A stretch of DNA of 44,793 bases from positions 1-44,793 of the forward strand of contig JAGVFR010000017.1 in NCBI GenBank assembly GCA_020057555.1, read 5' to 3'. The translations under genes and the position numbers were made by a program. Below are positions 1-9,992 of this stretch, one piece after another. This stretch comes from a bacterium. Its GTDB lineage: Bacteria > Patescibacteriota > Patescibacteriia > UBA9934 > GWF2-40-263. The notes under the pieces were generated by a model that saw only the letters and a program-made list of their open reading frames with translations, ran no database searches and had not been told where the DNA came from. Each line of letters begins with the position of its first letter. Position 1 is the stretch's first letter.

Positions 1-614
1 AAAAGCTCTGGATTTACGGTTTGCAAAATAAGCGACACTGAAATCAATAACAACAAACCGATAATTCCATTTTTAATTCTATCTTTCGCTTTTGTAACAC
101 TGGTCGCTCCCCCAGCTGACAAAACCCACTCCAAACCGCCAATCATAATAAAGATAACAGCAATCACAGCTGCGGCTCCAAGCATCCAACTGTACGCAAC
201 ACTCACATAAGTTCCTAAATCTTCAACAGTTTCCATTGCTCCAATTTTTACATTCAATTTAGCTTTAACAGCTTGGGATTCAGGAAAACAATTCTTCATG
301 CCGGTCGGACATTCTGGCGGTTGTGTTGCAGACAGTTTACCCTTGACTTTCGCGCAATCAGCCGCTGTAAAACAAAGCGCGTTATTGCCGGGAAATTCTT
401 TTGTAGTTGCCGCGCACGAAAGAAAATCCGAACCGTTTTTTTCACACAACGACTGACATTTATCAAGTGTGACTTTTGATTCTGAAATCTGAACCGCACC
501 GCTTTTCGTCGCGCAAAAACACGCGCAAGTCGTTTCAGCTTGAACAGCAAACGGAGACAAAAACAAAACCATCATTGCAAAAAGCGGAAGAAATTTTTTA
601 AGCGGTGTCTTCAT
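1..614 (-). CDS. TrbC/VirB2-like pilin-type membrane protein (3' end runs off window)
   Basis: Minus-strand ORF from ATG at 614 (MKTPLKKFLPLFAMMVLFLSPFAVQAETTCACFC...) to the window edge. Signal peptide, Cys-rich segment, then two TM helices (AVIAVIFIMIGGLEWVLSAGGATSVTKAKDRIKNGIIGLLLLISVSLILQTVNPEL), the TrbC/VirB2-like pattern. Confidence 0.75.
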   Translation of the reverse strand, partial: MKTPLKKFLPLFAMMVLFLSPFAVQAETTCACFCATKSGAVQISESKVTLDKCQSLCEKNGSDFLSCAATTKEFPGNNALCFTAADCAKVKGKLSATQPPECPTGMKNCFPESQAVKAKLNVKIGAMETVEDLGTYVSVAYSWMLGAAAVIAVIFIMIGGLEWVLSAGGATSVTKAKDRIKNGIIGLLLLISVSLILQTVNPEL

Positions 615-1327
615 ACTCCGATCAACTTCTCAAATATATCTCTCGGAATCGCCCCTTGAATCTTTGATCCATTTATGAAAAACGTCGGTGTCCCACGAAC
701 GCCAGCTTGAAGCCCATCTTGATAATCCTTTTCAACTTCATCTTTATACGTTCCGGAATCCAAACACGAACGGAAAAATGAAGTGTTTAAATTCAATTCA
801 GCGGCAAATTGATACAATCGTTCTTGCGACAAATCCGATTGATTCTGAAATAGCTTGTCATGATATTCCCAAAACTTTCCTTGATCAGAAGCGCATTCAC
901 TCGCTTCTGCCGCTTTTCTCGCAAGAGGATGAATATCGGACAAAGGAAAATCACGATAGATATAATTGATTTTTTTAGGATATTTTAATGCAAGTTCTCT
1001 CATTACAAAACTCGCTTCACGCGAATATGAACATTGAAAACCCGCAAACTCAACGATTGTCACTGGCGCATCTTTTCTTCCAAGCGATGCGTCATCATCG
1101 GAAACAATGTTGGCTGGTTGATCGGAAAGTGGAATAGCAGATAAACGCAAACTCGACATTGACTTATTGGTGAAATCAAAACTGTCTGGACTGATCTCTC
1201 CTGTTTGGATTTGCCTGGCAAGCGACAAAACTCGCCAAACAAAAAAAGAAAGCAAAAAAATGATTGTCAATGTTACAACTGTGGCAACCCAATTCCGCTT
1301 TTTATGAAGTTCGAAATCTGATAACAT
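611..1327 (-). CDS. DsbA-like thioredoxin-fold protein, membrane anchored
   Basis: N-terminal TM, DsbA-like core (APVTIVEFAGFQCSYSREASF...), GTPTFFINGSKIQGA cis-Pro region. Active site reads CSYS instead of CxxC. Confidence 0.85.
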   Translation of the reverse strand: MLSDFELHKKRNWVATVVTLTIIFLLSFFVWRVLSLARQIQTGEISPDSFDFTNKSMSSLRLSAIPLSDQPANIVSDDDASLGRKDAPVTIVEFAGFQCSYSREASFVMRELALKYPKKINYIYRDFPLSDIHPLARKAAEASECASDQGKFWEYHDKLFQNQSDLSQERLYQFAAELNLNTSFFRSCLDSGTYKDEVEKDYQDGLQAGVRGTPTFFINGSKIQGAIPRDIFEKLIGV

Positions 1328-1537
1328 ATCAAAAGTATATCATGGAAATGGCAGAAAAGGCAGAAATTGCAGAAAAGGAAAAACAAAAAAGTATGAAAAA
1401 AGAAATTGAAATAGAAGAAACACGAACAAAACGGCGAGAGAAAAAACTTCGGCCAAAAATGAAAATGTCTGGAAAAGGAATGAAACGAAAGCTCACCCGT
1501 TGACGTATCTTCGCTGATTTGTTAGTATTTGGACGAT

Positions 1538-1759
1538 ATGAATCTTCAATCAATTCTAAACATCACGCAAATCGTATTGGCTGTTTTGCTTTCTGCCGCA
1601 ATTTTAATGCAAGCGCGCGGAACTGGAATTGGCGCCGCTTTTGGTGGAGGTGGAAATGTATACCGCACAAAACGCGGAGTAGAAAAAAAACTCTTTCAAC
1701 TTACAATCCTTCTTGCAATTCTATTTTTTGGTGTGGCTCTCGCAAACGCTTTAGTGTAA
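1538..1759 (+). CDS. secG: Preprotein translocase subunit SecG
   Basis: ~73 aa, two TM helices, MQARGTGIGAAFGGGGNVYRTKRGVEK signature. Start MNLQS preferred; TTGACG-17-TAGTAT promoter 8 nt upstream. Confidence 0.85.
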   Translation: MNLQSILNITQIVLAVLLSAAILMQARGTGIGAAFGGGGNVYRTKRGVEKKLFQLTILLAILFFGVALANALV

Positions 1760-1814
1760 CTATCTGTTCCCTTTCATAAAACGATCTTCTTTTAATACAT
1801 CAAAAGACCTGACA

Positions 1815-3518
1815 ATGCGTCAGGTACTTTGTGTATCTAAAACTCGTCGTTTCCCAAGTTTTAGACAATGGAAACAACTTTCGAATGTCCTTTCAAAAAC
1901 AGAAAAACAAGTAGTTCAAACAGCCTTTCTTCTTATTGTGGTTTCAATTGCTTCAATTGTTAGTTTATATTTATTTATCAATCGAGTTGAAATACCAACT
2001 CAAGGAGGTGAATATACCGAAGCTCTTGTTGGAGAACCACAATTGATAAATCCTCTTTACGCGACTTCAAACGATGTTGACAAAGATCTTGTCACACTTA
2101 TTTATTCAGGTCTCATAAAATGGAAACCAGAGGAAGGACTGGTTCCGGATTTGGCAGAATCAATAAACATAAATGAGGAAGGAACAGTTATCACAGCAAC
2201 GATTCGTGAAAACGCGCGATTCCACAATGGTGATCCAATTTTGGCTCGTGACATTCTTTTCACAATCAATGCAATTCAAAACCCGGCATATCGAAGTCCG
2301 CTCTATGGATCATTCAAAGGCGTGTCTGTTGTTCAAGAAGGAGATCGCGTTGTTTCGTTTGTGATTGAAAAACCTTCAGCAGTATTCTTACAAAATTTAA
2401 CTGTTGGAATTTTGCCTTCTGGATTGTGGGCCGATGTTTTACCTCAAAACGCTCCACTCGCGGCTCTAAACTTGCAACCAGTTGGAAGCGGCCCTTTCCA
2501 ATTTGTGGAATTCACAAAAGATAAAAAAGGATCAATCAGATCTTACACACTCAAACCCTTCAAAGATTGGTATCAATCACCTGCTTTCATAGATAGGTTG
2601 ACTTTTCAATTTTATCCTGACCAAAAAAGCGTGCTCGATGCTCTTGAAAACAAATATGTCAAAGGTGTAAGTGTTGTTCCGTTTGAAGATAAGGAAAAGA
2701 CTGGACAAAATCGCGCTGTTGTGCTACACTCCCCTCTTCTTGATCGTGAAGTTGTTTTGTACTTCAACCAAAAAACGAACGAGCAACTGAAAAGAAAGAC
2801 AGTTCGTGAAGCTATTGCGCTTGCAATCGACAAAACAGAAATCGTAAATAATATTATTCAAGGACAGGGACGTGTTATTAACGGTCCGCTCTTGTCTAGT
2901 ATGCTTGGGTATAAAGAAGCTGAAACAACACAAGTTATTGATTTGGAAAAAGCGAGAACAATGTTAAAGGAAGTAATGGAAGTAACGGAAGAAGCTGTAA
3001 AAAAACCAAACAAGCTCACTCTTACAGTTCCATCGGGAGAAGAATTTTCGCGTGTTGCCAATTACATCAAAACACAACTAGAAGCAATTGAATTGGAAAT
3101 AGAAATCATCACAATTCCATCTCAAACATTTTTCGACGATGTTATTTCACCGCGTAACTTTGAACTTTTATTAACAACTGTAATGTTTGACGCAACTCAA
3201 GATCCATATTTATTCTGGCATTCTTCACAGATTGGAAGTGCTGGACTGAATATCGTTGAATATCAAAACGCTGACGTTGATAAGCTTCTTGAATCAGCGC
3301 GTGCAACAATCAAAACAGAAGAAAGACAAACTGCATATCAAACATTTGAGGAAAAAGTAGTCGCTGATCTTCCGGCAATCTTCTTGTATCAATCAAATTA
3401 TAACTACGCGGTTTCACGCGATATTCAAAACGTGAAACTAGATTCAATTCGCGTTCCATTTGATAGATTCGCGAAAATAAATGAGTGGTATATTAAAACA
3501 AAGAAGACGTTTCGGTAG
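1815..3518 (+). CDS. Peptide/nickel-type (family 5, OppA/DppA-like) ABC transporter substrate-binding protein
   Basis: 567 aa; EALVGEPQLINPLYATSNDVDKDLVTLIYSGLIKW, DPILARDILFTINAIQNPAYRSPLYGSFKGV, REAIALAIDKTEIV motifs. Confidence 0.88.
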   Translation: MRQVLCVSKTRRFPSFRQWKQLSNVLSKTEKQVVQTAFLLIVVSIASIVSLYLFINRVEIPTQGGEYTEALVGEPQLINPLYATSNDVDKDLVTLIYSGLIKWKPEEGLVPDLAESININEEGTVITATIRENARFHNGDPILARDILFTINAIQNPAYRSPLYGSFKGVSVVQEGDRVVSFVIEKPSAVFLQNLTVGILPSGLWADVLPQNAPLAALNLQPVGSGPFQFVEFTKDKKGSIRSYTLKPFKDWYQSPAFIDRLTFQFYPDQKSVLDALENKYVKGVSVVPFEDKEKTGQNRAVVLHSPLLDREVVLYFNQKTNEQLKRKTVREAIALAIDKTEIVNNIIQGQGRVINGPLLSSMLGYKEAETTQVIDLEKARTMLKEVMEVTEEAVKKPNKLTLTVPSGEEFSRVANYIKTQLEAIELEIEIITIPSQTFFDDVISPRNFELLLTTVMFDATQDPYLFWHSSQIGSAGLNIVEYQNADVDKLLESARATIKTEERQTAYQTFEEKVVADLPAIFLYQSNYNYAVSRDIQNVKLDSIRVPFDRFAKINEWYIKTKKTFR

Positions 3519-3546
3519 CCTACGGCTTTAGCCGTGGAACTTAAAC

Positions 3547-3631
3547 GGGCGGGTGGCGGAACTGGTATACGCGTACGTCTCAGAAGCGTATGGGGCAACC
3601 CTTGGGAGTTCGAGTCTCCCCTCGCCCACCA
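3547..3631 (+). tRNA. tRNA-Leu (anticodon CAG), CCA encoded
   Basis: Acceptor GGGCGGG/CTCGCCC, anticodon stem TACGT-CTCAGAA-GCGTA, T arm GGGAGTTCGAGTCTCCC, 3' ACCA. Confidence 0.95.
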
Positions 3632-3827
3632 AGATTTAATTAACGTGCTCTTTTCCGGTTGCACGCAAAACGTACATCTCAAAAAGATCACGTATCGTTT
3701 ATCATTATTTGTTCTTTACAATTGAAAAATTAGAAGCGAGAAGCATGAAGCAAGAAGTTAGGATAACCACTTTATTCCTCCCTTTACTACTTTGCTACTC
3801 TACTACTTTACTACTAACTAAATACTT

Positions 3828-5636
3828 ATGTCCCCAAAACAACCAACAACAACTCGCAACTCTGGCGCGCGCAATCCGCGCGGCCACAGTCGCTTCAAAG
3901 GGCGCGTATTTCGCGCAAAGCCATTACAAAGACAACCTCACGTTCACTCACTTAAAGATCCTGGCAGAACATTAAGCGACGAAAATCTTCGCATCATGGT
4001 CCTTGGTGGCTGTGAAGAAGTCGGTCGCAACTGCACACTTCTTGAATACAAAAACGACATCATCCTTATTGACATGGGACTTCAATTCCCAGAAGAGGAC
4101 ATGCCTGGAATCGATTACATCATTCCAAACATGACCTATCTCAAAGGAAAAGAAAAAAATGTTCGTGGAGTTATCATAACCCATGGTCACTATGACCACA
4201 TCGGAGCGATCCCTCACACAGTTCCAAACATTGGAAACCCGCCGATCTATGCTCTTCCAATGTCAGCGGCAATTATCAAACGCAGACAGGAAGATTTTCA
4301 CACACGAAAACTGGATGTTAAAGTTACAAAAATTGATGACATCCTAAAACTTGGCGCGTTCACAGTTTCTTTCTTCCATATCAATCATAACATTCCAGAC
4401 TCTGCCGGTATTGTAATTGAAACGCCAGAAGGAGTTGTGTGCCACACTGGCGACTGGAAATTTGATTTCCATCCAGCTGGCGCTGAACACGCGGACTTTC
4501 AAAAAATTGCCGCGATCGGCAAAAGCGGTGTCTTGTGTCTTATGGGTGATTCAACAAACTCAAACAGGCCAGGACATCAAGTCAGTGAAAAAGTCATTGG
4601 TGATGAACTTGAATACATAAATGAAAAATCGGGTGGACGACTTATTGTCGGAACGTTTGCTTCCCTGCTCTCGCGCGTAAAACAAATTATTGAATCATCA
4701 GAAAAACTCGGCAAGAAAGTTGCAATAGATGGATATTCAATGCGCACAAACGTTGAGATCGCAAAAGAACTTGGATTTATCAAATGTTTGCAATCAACGC
4801 TTATCAAACCTGAACAGATGGACAGTTATCCTGATAATAAAATCGTCCTCATCTGTACAGGCGCGCAAGGCGAAAAAAATGCAGCGCTTAACCGCATCGC
4901 CAACAACGAACACCGCGCAATAAAAATCCGAAAAACAGACACAGTGATCTTTTCAAGTTCTGTTATTCCTGGAAACGAAGCATCGGTTCAACGGCTCATG
5001 GACACTCTTTATCGCAAAGGCGCGAAAGTCATCAACTATCAAATGATGGATGTTCACGCTGGAGGTCACGCGAAAAAAGAAGACATCAAACTAATGCTCG
5101 CTCTGTTCAAACCAAAGTATTATGTTCCAATTGAAGGCAATCATTTTCTCCTTCGAGAAAATGCCGAAGTAGCGTATTCAATGGGTTGGGACGAAGATCA
5201 TGTCTTTGTCGTTGATAATGGACAGGTCATGACTTTTTCAAATCAAACTGGAATACTTACAAAAGAAAAAGTTATAACTGATTATGTGTTTGTTGACGGA
5301 CTTGGAGTCGGGGATGTATCACAAGTTGTTCTTCGTGATCGAAAAGTCTTGGCTGAAGACGGAATGGTCGTTATTATCGTTCAGATCGACAAAAAAACCG
5401 GAGCGCTCATTGGCAATCCAGATATCATCAGTCGCGGTTTCATTTTCATGAAAGAGCACCGTGAGCTTATTGAAGAAACACGAAATGAAGTTCGAAAAGC
5501 AATGGCAGATAAAGATCCAAAATCAGAAGCAGACCCAAAGTATGTACGCGAACAAATTCGCGACAGGCTTGGAACATTCTTCTTTAAGAAAATTGAACGC
5601 AGACCAATGATTCTTCCTGTGATATTGGAAATGTAA
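3828..5636 (+). CDS. rnj: Ribonuclease J (metallo-beta-lactamase/beta-CASP)
   Basis: GGCEEVGRNCTLLEYKNDIILIDMGLQFPEEDMPGIDYIIPN, ITHGHYDHIGAIPH, GDSTNSNRPGH, VHAGGHAKKEDIKLML. Confidence 0.95.
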   Translation: MSPKQPTTTRNSGARNPRGHSRFKGRVFRAKPLQRQPHVHSLKDPGRTLSDENLRIMVLGGCEEVGRNCTLLEYKNDIILIDMGLQFPEEDMPGIDYIIPNMTYLKGKEKNVRGVIITHGHYDHIGAIPHTVPNIGNPPIYALPMSAAIIKRRQEDFHTRKLDVKVTKIDDILKLGAFTVSFFHINHNIPDSAGIVIETPEGVVCHTGDWKFDFHPAGAEHADFQKIAAIGKSGVLCLMGDSTNSNRPGHQVSEKVIGDELEYINEKSGGRLIVGTFASLLSRVKQIIESSEKLGKKVAIDGYSMRTNVEIAKELGFIKCLQSTLIKPEQMDSYPDNKIVLICTGAQGEKNAALNRIANNEHRAIKIRKTDTVIFSSSVIPGNEASVQRLMDTLYRKGAKVINYQMMDVHAGGHAKKEDIKLMLALFKPKYYVPIEGNHFLLRENAEVAYSMGWDEDHVFVVDNGQVMTFSNQTGILTKEKVITDYVFVDGLGVGDVSQVVLRDRKVLAEDGMVVIIVQIDKKTGALIGNPDIISRGFIFMKEHRELIEETRNEVRKAMADKDPKSEADPKYVREQIRDRLGTFFFKKIERRPMILPVILEM

Positions 5637-5672
5637 GAAAAAATCGTCGCTCCTTCAAGCGGCGATTTTTCA
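5637..5672 (+). terminator. Intrinsic terminator after RNase J
   Basis: aaaaaatcgtcgc-tccttcaa-gcggcgattttt hairpin with T-run. Confidence 0.7.
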
Positions 5673-5704
5673 TTTGACGCCTTCTTTGTTACTATGACTG
5701 CAAT

Positions 5705-6688
5705 ATGTCAAAAGTCCTCACAGCTCTTCAACCTTCTGGTATTCTTCATATTGGTAATTATTTTGGAGCAATAGAACCATTTGTGAAACTGCAAGATTCT
5801 GGCAACACAAATGTCTTGTTTGTTGTTGATTATCACGCAATAACAGTTCCGCAAGATCCTGAAAAACTTCGAAAAAACATAATGTTCGCGACAGCGACTT
5901 ATCTTGCCGTTGGTGTTGATCCAAAAAAGACTCTCTTGTTTCAACAATCTCATGTCTCACAACATACAGAACTTGCATGGATTCTAAATTGCATTACTCA
6001 CATGGGAGAACTAGAACGCATGACGCAATACAAAGACAAAACTCGCGGCAAAGGCGAGGCAGTAACTGTTGGTCTGTTTGATTACCCAGTGCTTATGGCC
6101 GCAGACATATTGATGTACGGAACAGAAATTGTCCCAGTCGGTGATGATCAAAAACAACATGTAGAATTGGCGAGAGATCTGGCTGAACGTTTTAACAAAC
6201 GATTTGGAGAAACATTCGTCATTCCAAAACCGCAAATCAGAAAAGAAGGCGCTCGAATTATGGCACTCGACGATCCAGAAACAAAAATGTCAAAATCAGC
6301 AAAGAGTGAAAAAAATTTCATCTCACTTATGGATGATGAAAAAACAGTTGAGAAAAAAATAAAAAGCGCTGTCACTGATTCGCAAGGAACAATAAAGTAC
6401 GATGAAAAACGAAAAGGTCTTGCAAATCTCATTACTATCTATTCGCTTGTCACAGGGGAAACAAACAAACAGATTGAGGAATCGTATAAAGGAAAAGACT
6501 ATAAAGAATTTAAGGAAAATCTTACAAAAAAACTTAACGATTTCCTAAAGCCGCTTCAAAACAAAATCAAAATTTATCTGTCAGACGAAACTGAATTGAA
6601 AAATATTCTGGATCAGGGCGCAAAAAAGGCACAAACATTGGCTGAACAAAAAATGAAAGATGTGAGAAATAAAATAGGCGTCTATTGA
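5705..6688 (+). CDS. trpS: Tryptophanyl-tRNA synthetase
   Basis: ALQPSGILHIGNYFGAI (HIGN), VGDDQKQHVELARDLAERFN, KMSKSAKS. Confidence 0.96.
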   Translation: MSKVLTALQPSGILHIGNYFGAIEPFVKLQDSGNTNVLFVVDYHAITVPQDPEKLRKNIMFATATYLAVGVDPKKTLLFQQSHVSQHTELAWILNCITHMGELERMTQYKDKTRGKGEAVTVGLFDYPVLMAADILMYGTEIVPVGDDQKQHVELARDLAERFNKRFGETFVIPKPQIRKEGARIMALDDPETKMSKSAKSEKNFISLMDDEKTVEKKIKSAVTDSQGTIKYDEKRKGLANLITIYSLVTGETNKQIEESYKGKDYKEFKENLTKKLNDFLKPLQNKIKIYLSDETELKNILDQGAKKAQTLAEQKMKDVRNKIGVY

Positions 6689-6713
6689 CAAATTGGTTTA
6701 TTTTGATATCATT
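6686..6713 (+). promoter_or_regulatory. Putative promoter of rnpB
   Basis: ttgaca-(16 nt)-tatcat directly upstream of the RNase P RNA. Confidence 0.55.
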
Positions 6714-6716
6714 CAT

Positions 6717-7175
6717 CCGTTCCAGGAATGTCGGGTGATTACGTGTTGAGGTTAAACTCAATCCGAGGAAAGTCCGAACACCACAAACTTCGCAAGATGT
6801 TTGTAAAAAGAAAGTCGCTAACAGCGACCAGGCATAAGAATCGGGAGTCGCGGAATTGGAAAAATCCATTCCATGATTCCGGAATCAAAACCTAGGGATT
6901 AGTGCCACAGAGACAATACTAGTTTGGTCGCAAGGCCTTACGAAACGTGAAAAGTAACATGATGTGTCTGTTGGGGTTCTCACAGATGCTACATGTTTCG
7001 CCTTATGGTGACATAAGAGCGCGGAAAACCCTTTCTGGTGTAAGAGCAAATTTGGTAGCTCGCTATGACCGGCTTTGCCGGTCTTGATCCGGCCAGCAAT
7101 GGTCGGGCTAGATAGATGATCGCCTCCCCGCGTAAAAAACGGGCAGACAAAATTCGGCTTACAGACATTTCCTGG
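6717..7175 (+). ncRNA. rnpB: RNase P RNA (bacterial type A-like)
   Basis: 5' conserved gaggaaagtccgaacacc, internal gtgacataagagcgcggaaaacc, 3' gacaaaattcggcttacagaca. Boundaries approximate. Confidence 0.9.
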
Positions 7176-7178
7176 AAC

Positions 7179-7214
7179 ATCAAAAATCTCTCGTCAATTC
7201 GAGAGATTTTTGAT
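7179..7214 (+). terminator. Intrinsic terminator of rnpB
   Basis: Perfect hairpin atcaaaaatctctcg-tcaatt-cgagagatttttgat. Confidence 0.85.
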
Positions 7215-7266
7215 AGCATGTAAACACATTCTTCCTTTCCATCCATTACTTCCTTTTCTTCCACTT

Positions 7267-8679
7267 ATGAAACGCTCTGAACTCGTTTTCACACTCGCCC
7301 TTGTTCCTATTGATCTTCTCTCACTTCTTGCCGCCGCGATTGGCGCGTTCTATCTTCGTTTCAATCCATACTTTACTTCAATCCGCCCTGTCATTTTTGA
7401 TTTGCGTCTTGAAATATATATCTCCATTGTTTTTCCAATTGCTTGCATTTGGATTATCGTATTTGCAGTCTCTGGTTTGTATTCAACACACCGTGTCGCA
7501 ATTGCAACTGAGCTCACTCGAATCATACTCGCAAGCTCGTCAGCAATGGCAATAATTTTTGCAGTAACTTTTTTCTCACGAACACTTTTTGAATCACGTT
7601 TTATCGCGCTTGCCGCGTGGGTGCTAGCAATTTTCTTTGTAGCCCTAGTGCGTCTCGTTGTACGCGGTTTACAACGTTCACTTCTTAAACTTGGAGTCGG
7701 TGTGCATCGAATTATTATAATTGGAGACAATCCAACAGCGAGCTCTTTGATAACAGAATTTGGCAATAAATCTCGTCTTGGTTTCCGCGTGATTGAACAA
7801 TTCAAAACATTTGATGATGAAGTTGCAAAACGAATTCAAAAATTAAAACAAAACGACAAAATTGACGAAGTTGTTTTGGCTGATCCTCAAGCCGACCGAG
7901 AAACAACATGGAAACTAATCGCTCTCACTGATAGTGAACATCTTGGATTTAGATATTCAGCAGATCTTTTCGCGTCAGCTGTTGGAAGATCAATCAATCA
8001 TACATACGCAGGAATTCCTGTGATCGAGGTTCAAAAGACTCCACTTGATGGTTGGGGAGCAATTTATAAACGGTTGTTTGATATTTTTGGCGCGCTATTT
8101 TTAATCATCATCAGCTCGCCAATAATGCTTCTTACCGCAATCGCAATAAAATCTGATTCACGCGGACCAATTTTGTTTTCAAAGATTGATAAAAACATGT
8201 TGTCAATGCGTATTGGACAAGACGGAAAACCGTTTCGTTATTTCAAATTCCGCTCAATGATTCCAAACACACATCAAATGCGCTACAACGAACTCTCGCA
8301 ACAAGACACACGAAAAGGCTCACCGCTTGTCAAAATAAAAAACGATCCGCGTATTACAAACGTTGGACAATTTATTCGTAAATATTCAATTGACGAACTC
8401 CCTGAATTTTTTCTTGTACTAACTGGAAAAATGTCGCTTGTTGGACCGCGCCCGCATTTACCAGAAGAAGTCAAAAAATATCGTTCAGAACACAAAAAAG
8501 TTCATACAGTAAAACCTGGTATAACCGGAATGGCGCAAATCTCCGGCAGAGCCGATCTTGATTTTGAAGATGAAGTCAGACTCGATACTTATTACATTGA
8601 ACATTGGAATCCGTGGCTCGATTTTTATATTTTACTCAAAACACCGTTTGTTGTGATTTTTAGAAAAGGAGCGTATTAG
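7267..8679 (+). CDS. Exopolysaccharide biosynthesis polyprenyl-phosphate sugar phosphotransferase (WbaP/EpsL-like)
   Basis: N-terminal TM segments, then KRLFDIFGALFLIIISSPIMLLTAIAIKSDSRGPILF, KFRSM, SLVGPRPHLPEEV, KPGITGMAQISGR. Confidence 0.93.
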   Translation: MKRSELVFTLALVPIDLLSLLAAAIGAFYLRFNPYFTSIRPVIFDLRLEIYISIVFPIACIWIIVFAVSGLYSTHRVAIATELTRIILASSSAMAIIFAVTFFSRTLFESRFIALAAWVLAIFFVALVRLVVRGLQRSLLKLGVGVHRIIIIGDNPTASSLITEFGNKSRLGFRVIEQFKTFDDEVAKRIQKLKQNDKIDEVVLADPQADRETTWKLIALTDSEHLGFRYSADLFASAVGRSINHTYAGIPVIEVQKTPLDGWGAIYKRLFDIFGALFLIIISSPIMLLTAIAIKSDSRGPILFSKIDKNMLSMRIGQDGKPFRYFKFRSMIPNTHQMRYNELSQQDTRKGSPLVKIKNDPRITNVGQFIRKYSIDELPEFFLVLTGKMSLVGPRPHLPEEVKKYRSEHKKVHTVKPGITGMAQISGRADLDFEDEVRLDTYYIEHWNPWLDFYILLKTPFVVIFRKGAY

Positions 8680-8719
8680 CATTTTTGTCAAAACCACGAA
8701 TCATTGGTAGGATCGGGGC

Positions 8720-9805
8720 ATGAAAATCGCGCTTGTACACGACTATTTCATCCAAGACGGCGGCGCTGAAAAAGTGCTCGCTGTTATGCAGGAAATCTGG
8801 CCGGACGCTCCAACGTACGCTTTGTTTTTTGATCCAAAAAAATTTCAACACTTGGCTGGCCGCGATATTAGAACATCGTTCTTACAGAAAATGCCTTTCG
8901 CGCTCAAAAAATATCAATGGTACATCATGCTAATGCCAACCGCGACAGAACATCATGATTTATCTGATTATGACATTGTTGTTTCATCAACAAGCGCGTT
9001 TGCAAAAGGAGTGCTAACTCGTCCAAACACAACACATATTTGTTATTGCCACACACCAACGCGATATCTATGGAGCGACACACATAGCTATGTTGAAGAA
9101 TTACATGTGCCGAGATTCATAAAATCAATTCTCCCTCCAGTTCTTTCGTGTCTTCGCATGTGGGACAAACAAGCGGCTGATCGTGTGGATCAATTTGTCG
9201 CAAACTCTCAAACTGTGCGCGAGAGAATTCAAAAATATTATCGCAAAGACGCGCACGTAATTTTTCCACCAGTTGATACGCATCGTTTTCACATTTCACC
9301 TCGACCTAAAACTTACTTCCTAACTGGCGGAAGACTTGTCGCATACAAACGATTTGATCTAGTTATTGACGCGTGTAACAAAACAGGAATTCCACTAAAA
9401 ATTTTTGGTTCTGGTCCTGTTGAAGCTGACCTTCGCAAACAAGCAAACTCAAATGTTGATTTTCTTGGCAAAGTTTCAGACGATGAACTTCATGATCTGT
9501 ACGCAGACGCGCTTGCATTCATTCACCCGCAAGAAGAAGACTTCGGAATCACGCCCATTGAATCAATGGCGAGCGGAAGACCTGTGATCGCGTACAAAAA
9601 AGGCGGAGCTGTTGAAACAGTTGTTGAAGGAGTTAGTGGAGAATTTATCGAAACGCAAGAATGGGAGGAACTCGCTGATCATCTGATTCGTTTTGATGAA
9701 AAAAAATACGATCCGCACAAAATAAAACAACACGCGGACCAATTTGGAAGAGAAAGGTTTAAGCGAGAGTTGAAGGAATTTGTTGAAAGTAAATATGCTA
9801 GATAA
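8720..9805 (+). CDS. Glycosyltransferase family 4
   Basis: MKIALVHDYFIQDGGAEKVLAVM N-terminus; HPQEEDFGITPIESMASGRPVIAYKKGGAVETV. Confidence 0.92.
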   Translation: MKIALVHDYFIQDGGAEKVLAVMQEIWPDAPTYALFFDPKKFQHLAGRDIRTSFLQKMPFALKKYQWYIMLMPTATEHHDLSDYDIVVSSTSAFAKGVLTRPNTTHICYCHTPTRYLWSDTHSYVEELHVPRFIKSILPPVLSCLRMWDKQAADRVDQFVANSQTVRERIQKYYRKDAHVIFPPVDTHRFHISPRPKTYFLTGGRLVAYKRFDLVIDACNKTGIPLKIFGSGPVEADLRKQANSNVDFLGKVSDDELHDLYADALAFIHPQEEDFGITPIESMASGRPVIAYKKGGAVETVVEGVSGEFIETQEWEELADHLIRFDEKKYDPHKIKQHADQFGRERFKRELKEFVESKYAR

Positions 9806-9992
9806 GGCAATAAAGATAGTCCTGTCGTTTGTTTAGTAGAGACAGACAGGCCGACTTTTTCTTGGCCTTATACATAGAGTAGAGGCAGAAAAAGCGTCCC
9901 GTAACTGTCTCTTGTGGACCTTTGTGGTTTATTGGTTGGTTGAAGGCTGAAGAGTGGGGTTTTTAAGATCGTTCGGTTATCTTTATTACAAT

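Noticed and set aside
1264-1553. Lys/Glu-rich ORF on plus and Phe/Ser-rich ORF on minus between dsbA-like and secG
   Set aside because: Low-complexity A-rich intergenic sequence; no start signals or family resemblance. It contains the divergent promoters.
7350-7805. 151-aa antisense ORF within the sugar transferase gene
   Set aside because: Mirror-frame ORF of a clearly coding region with no independent signals.
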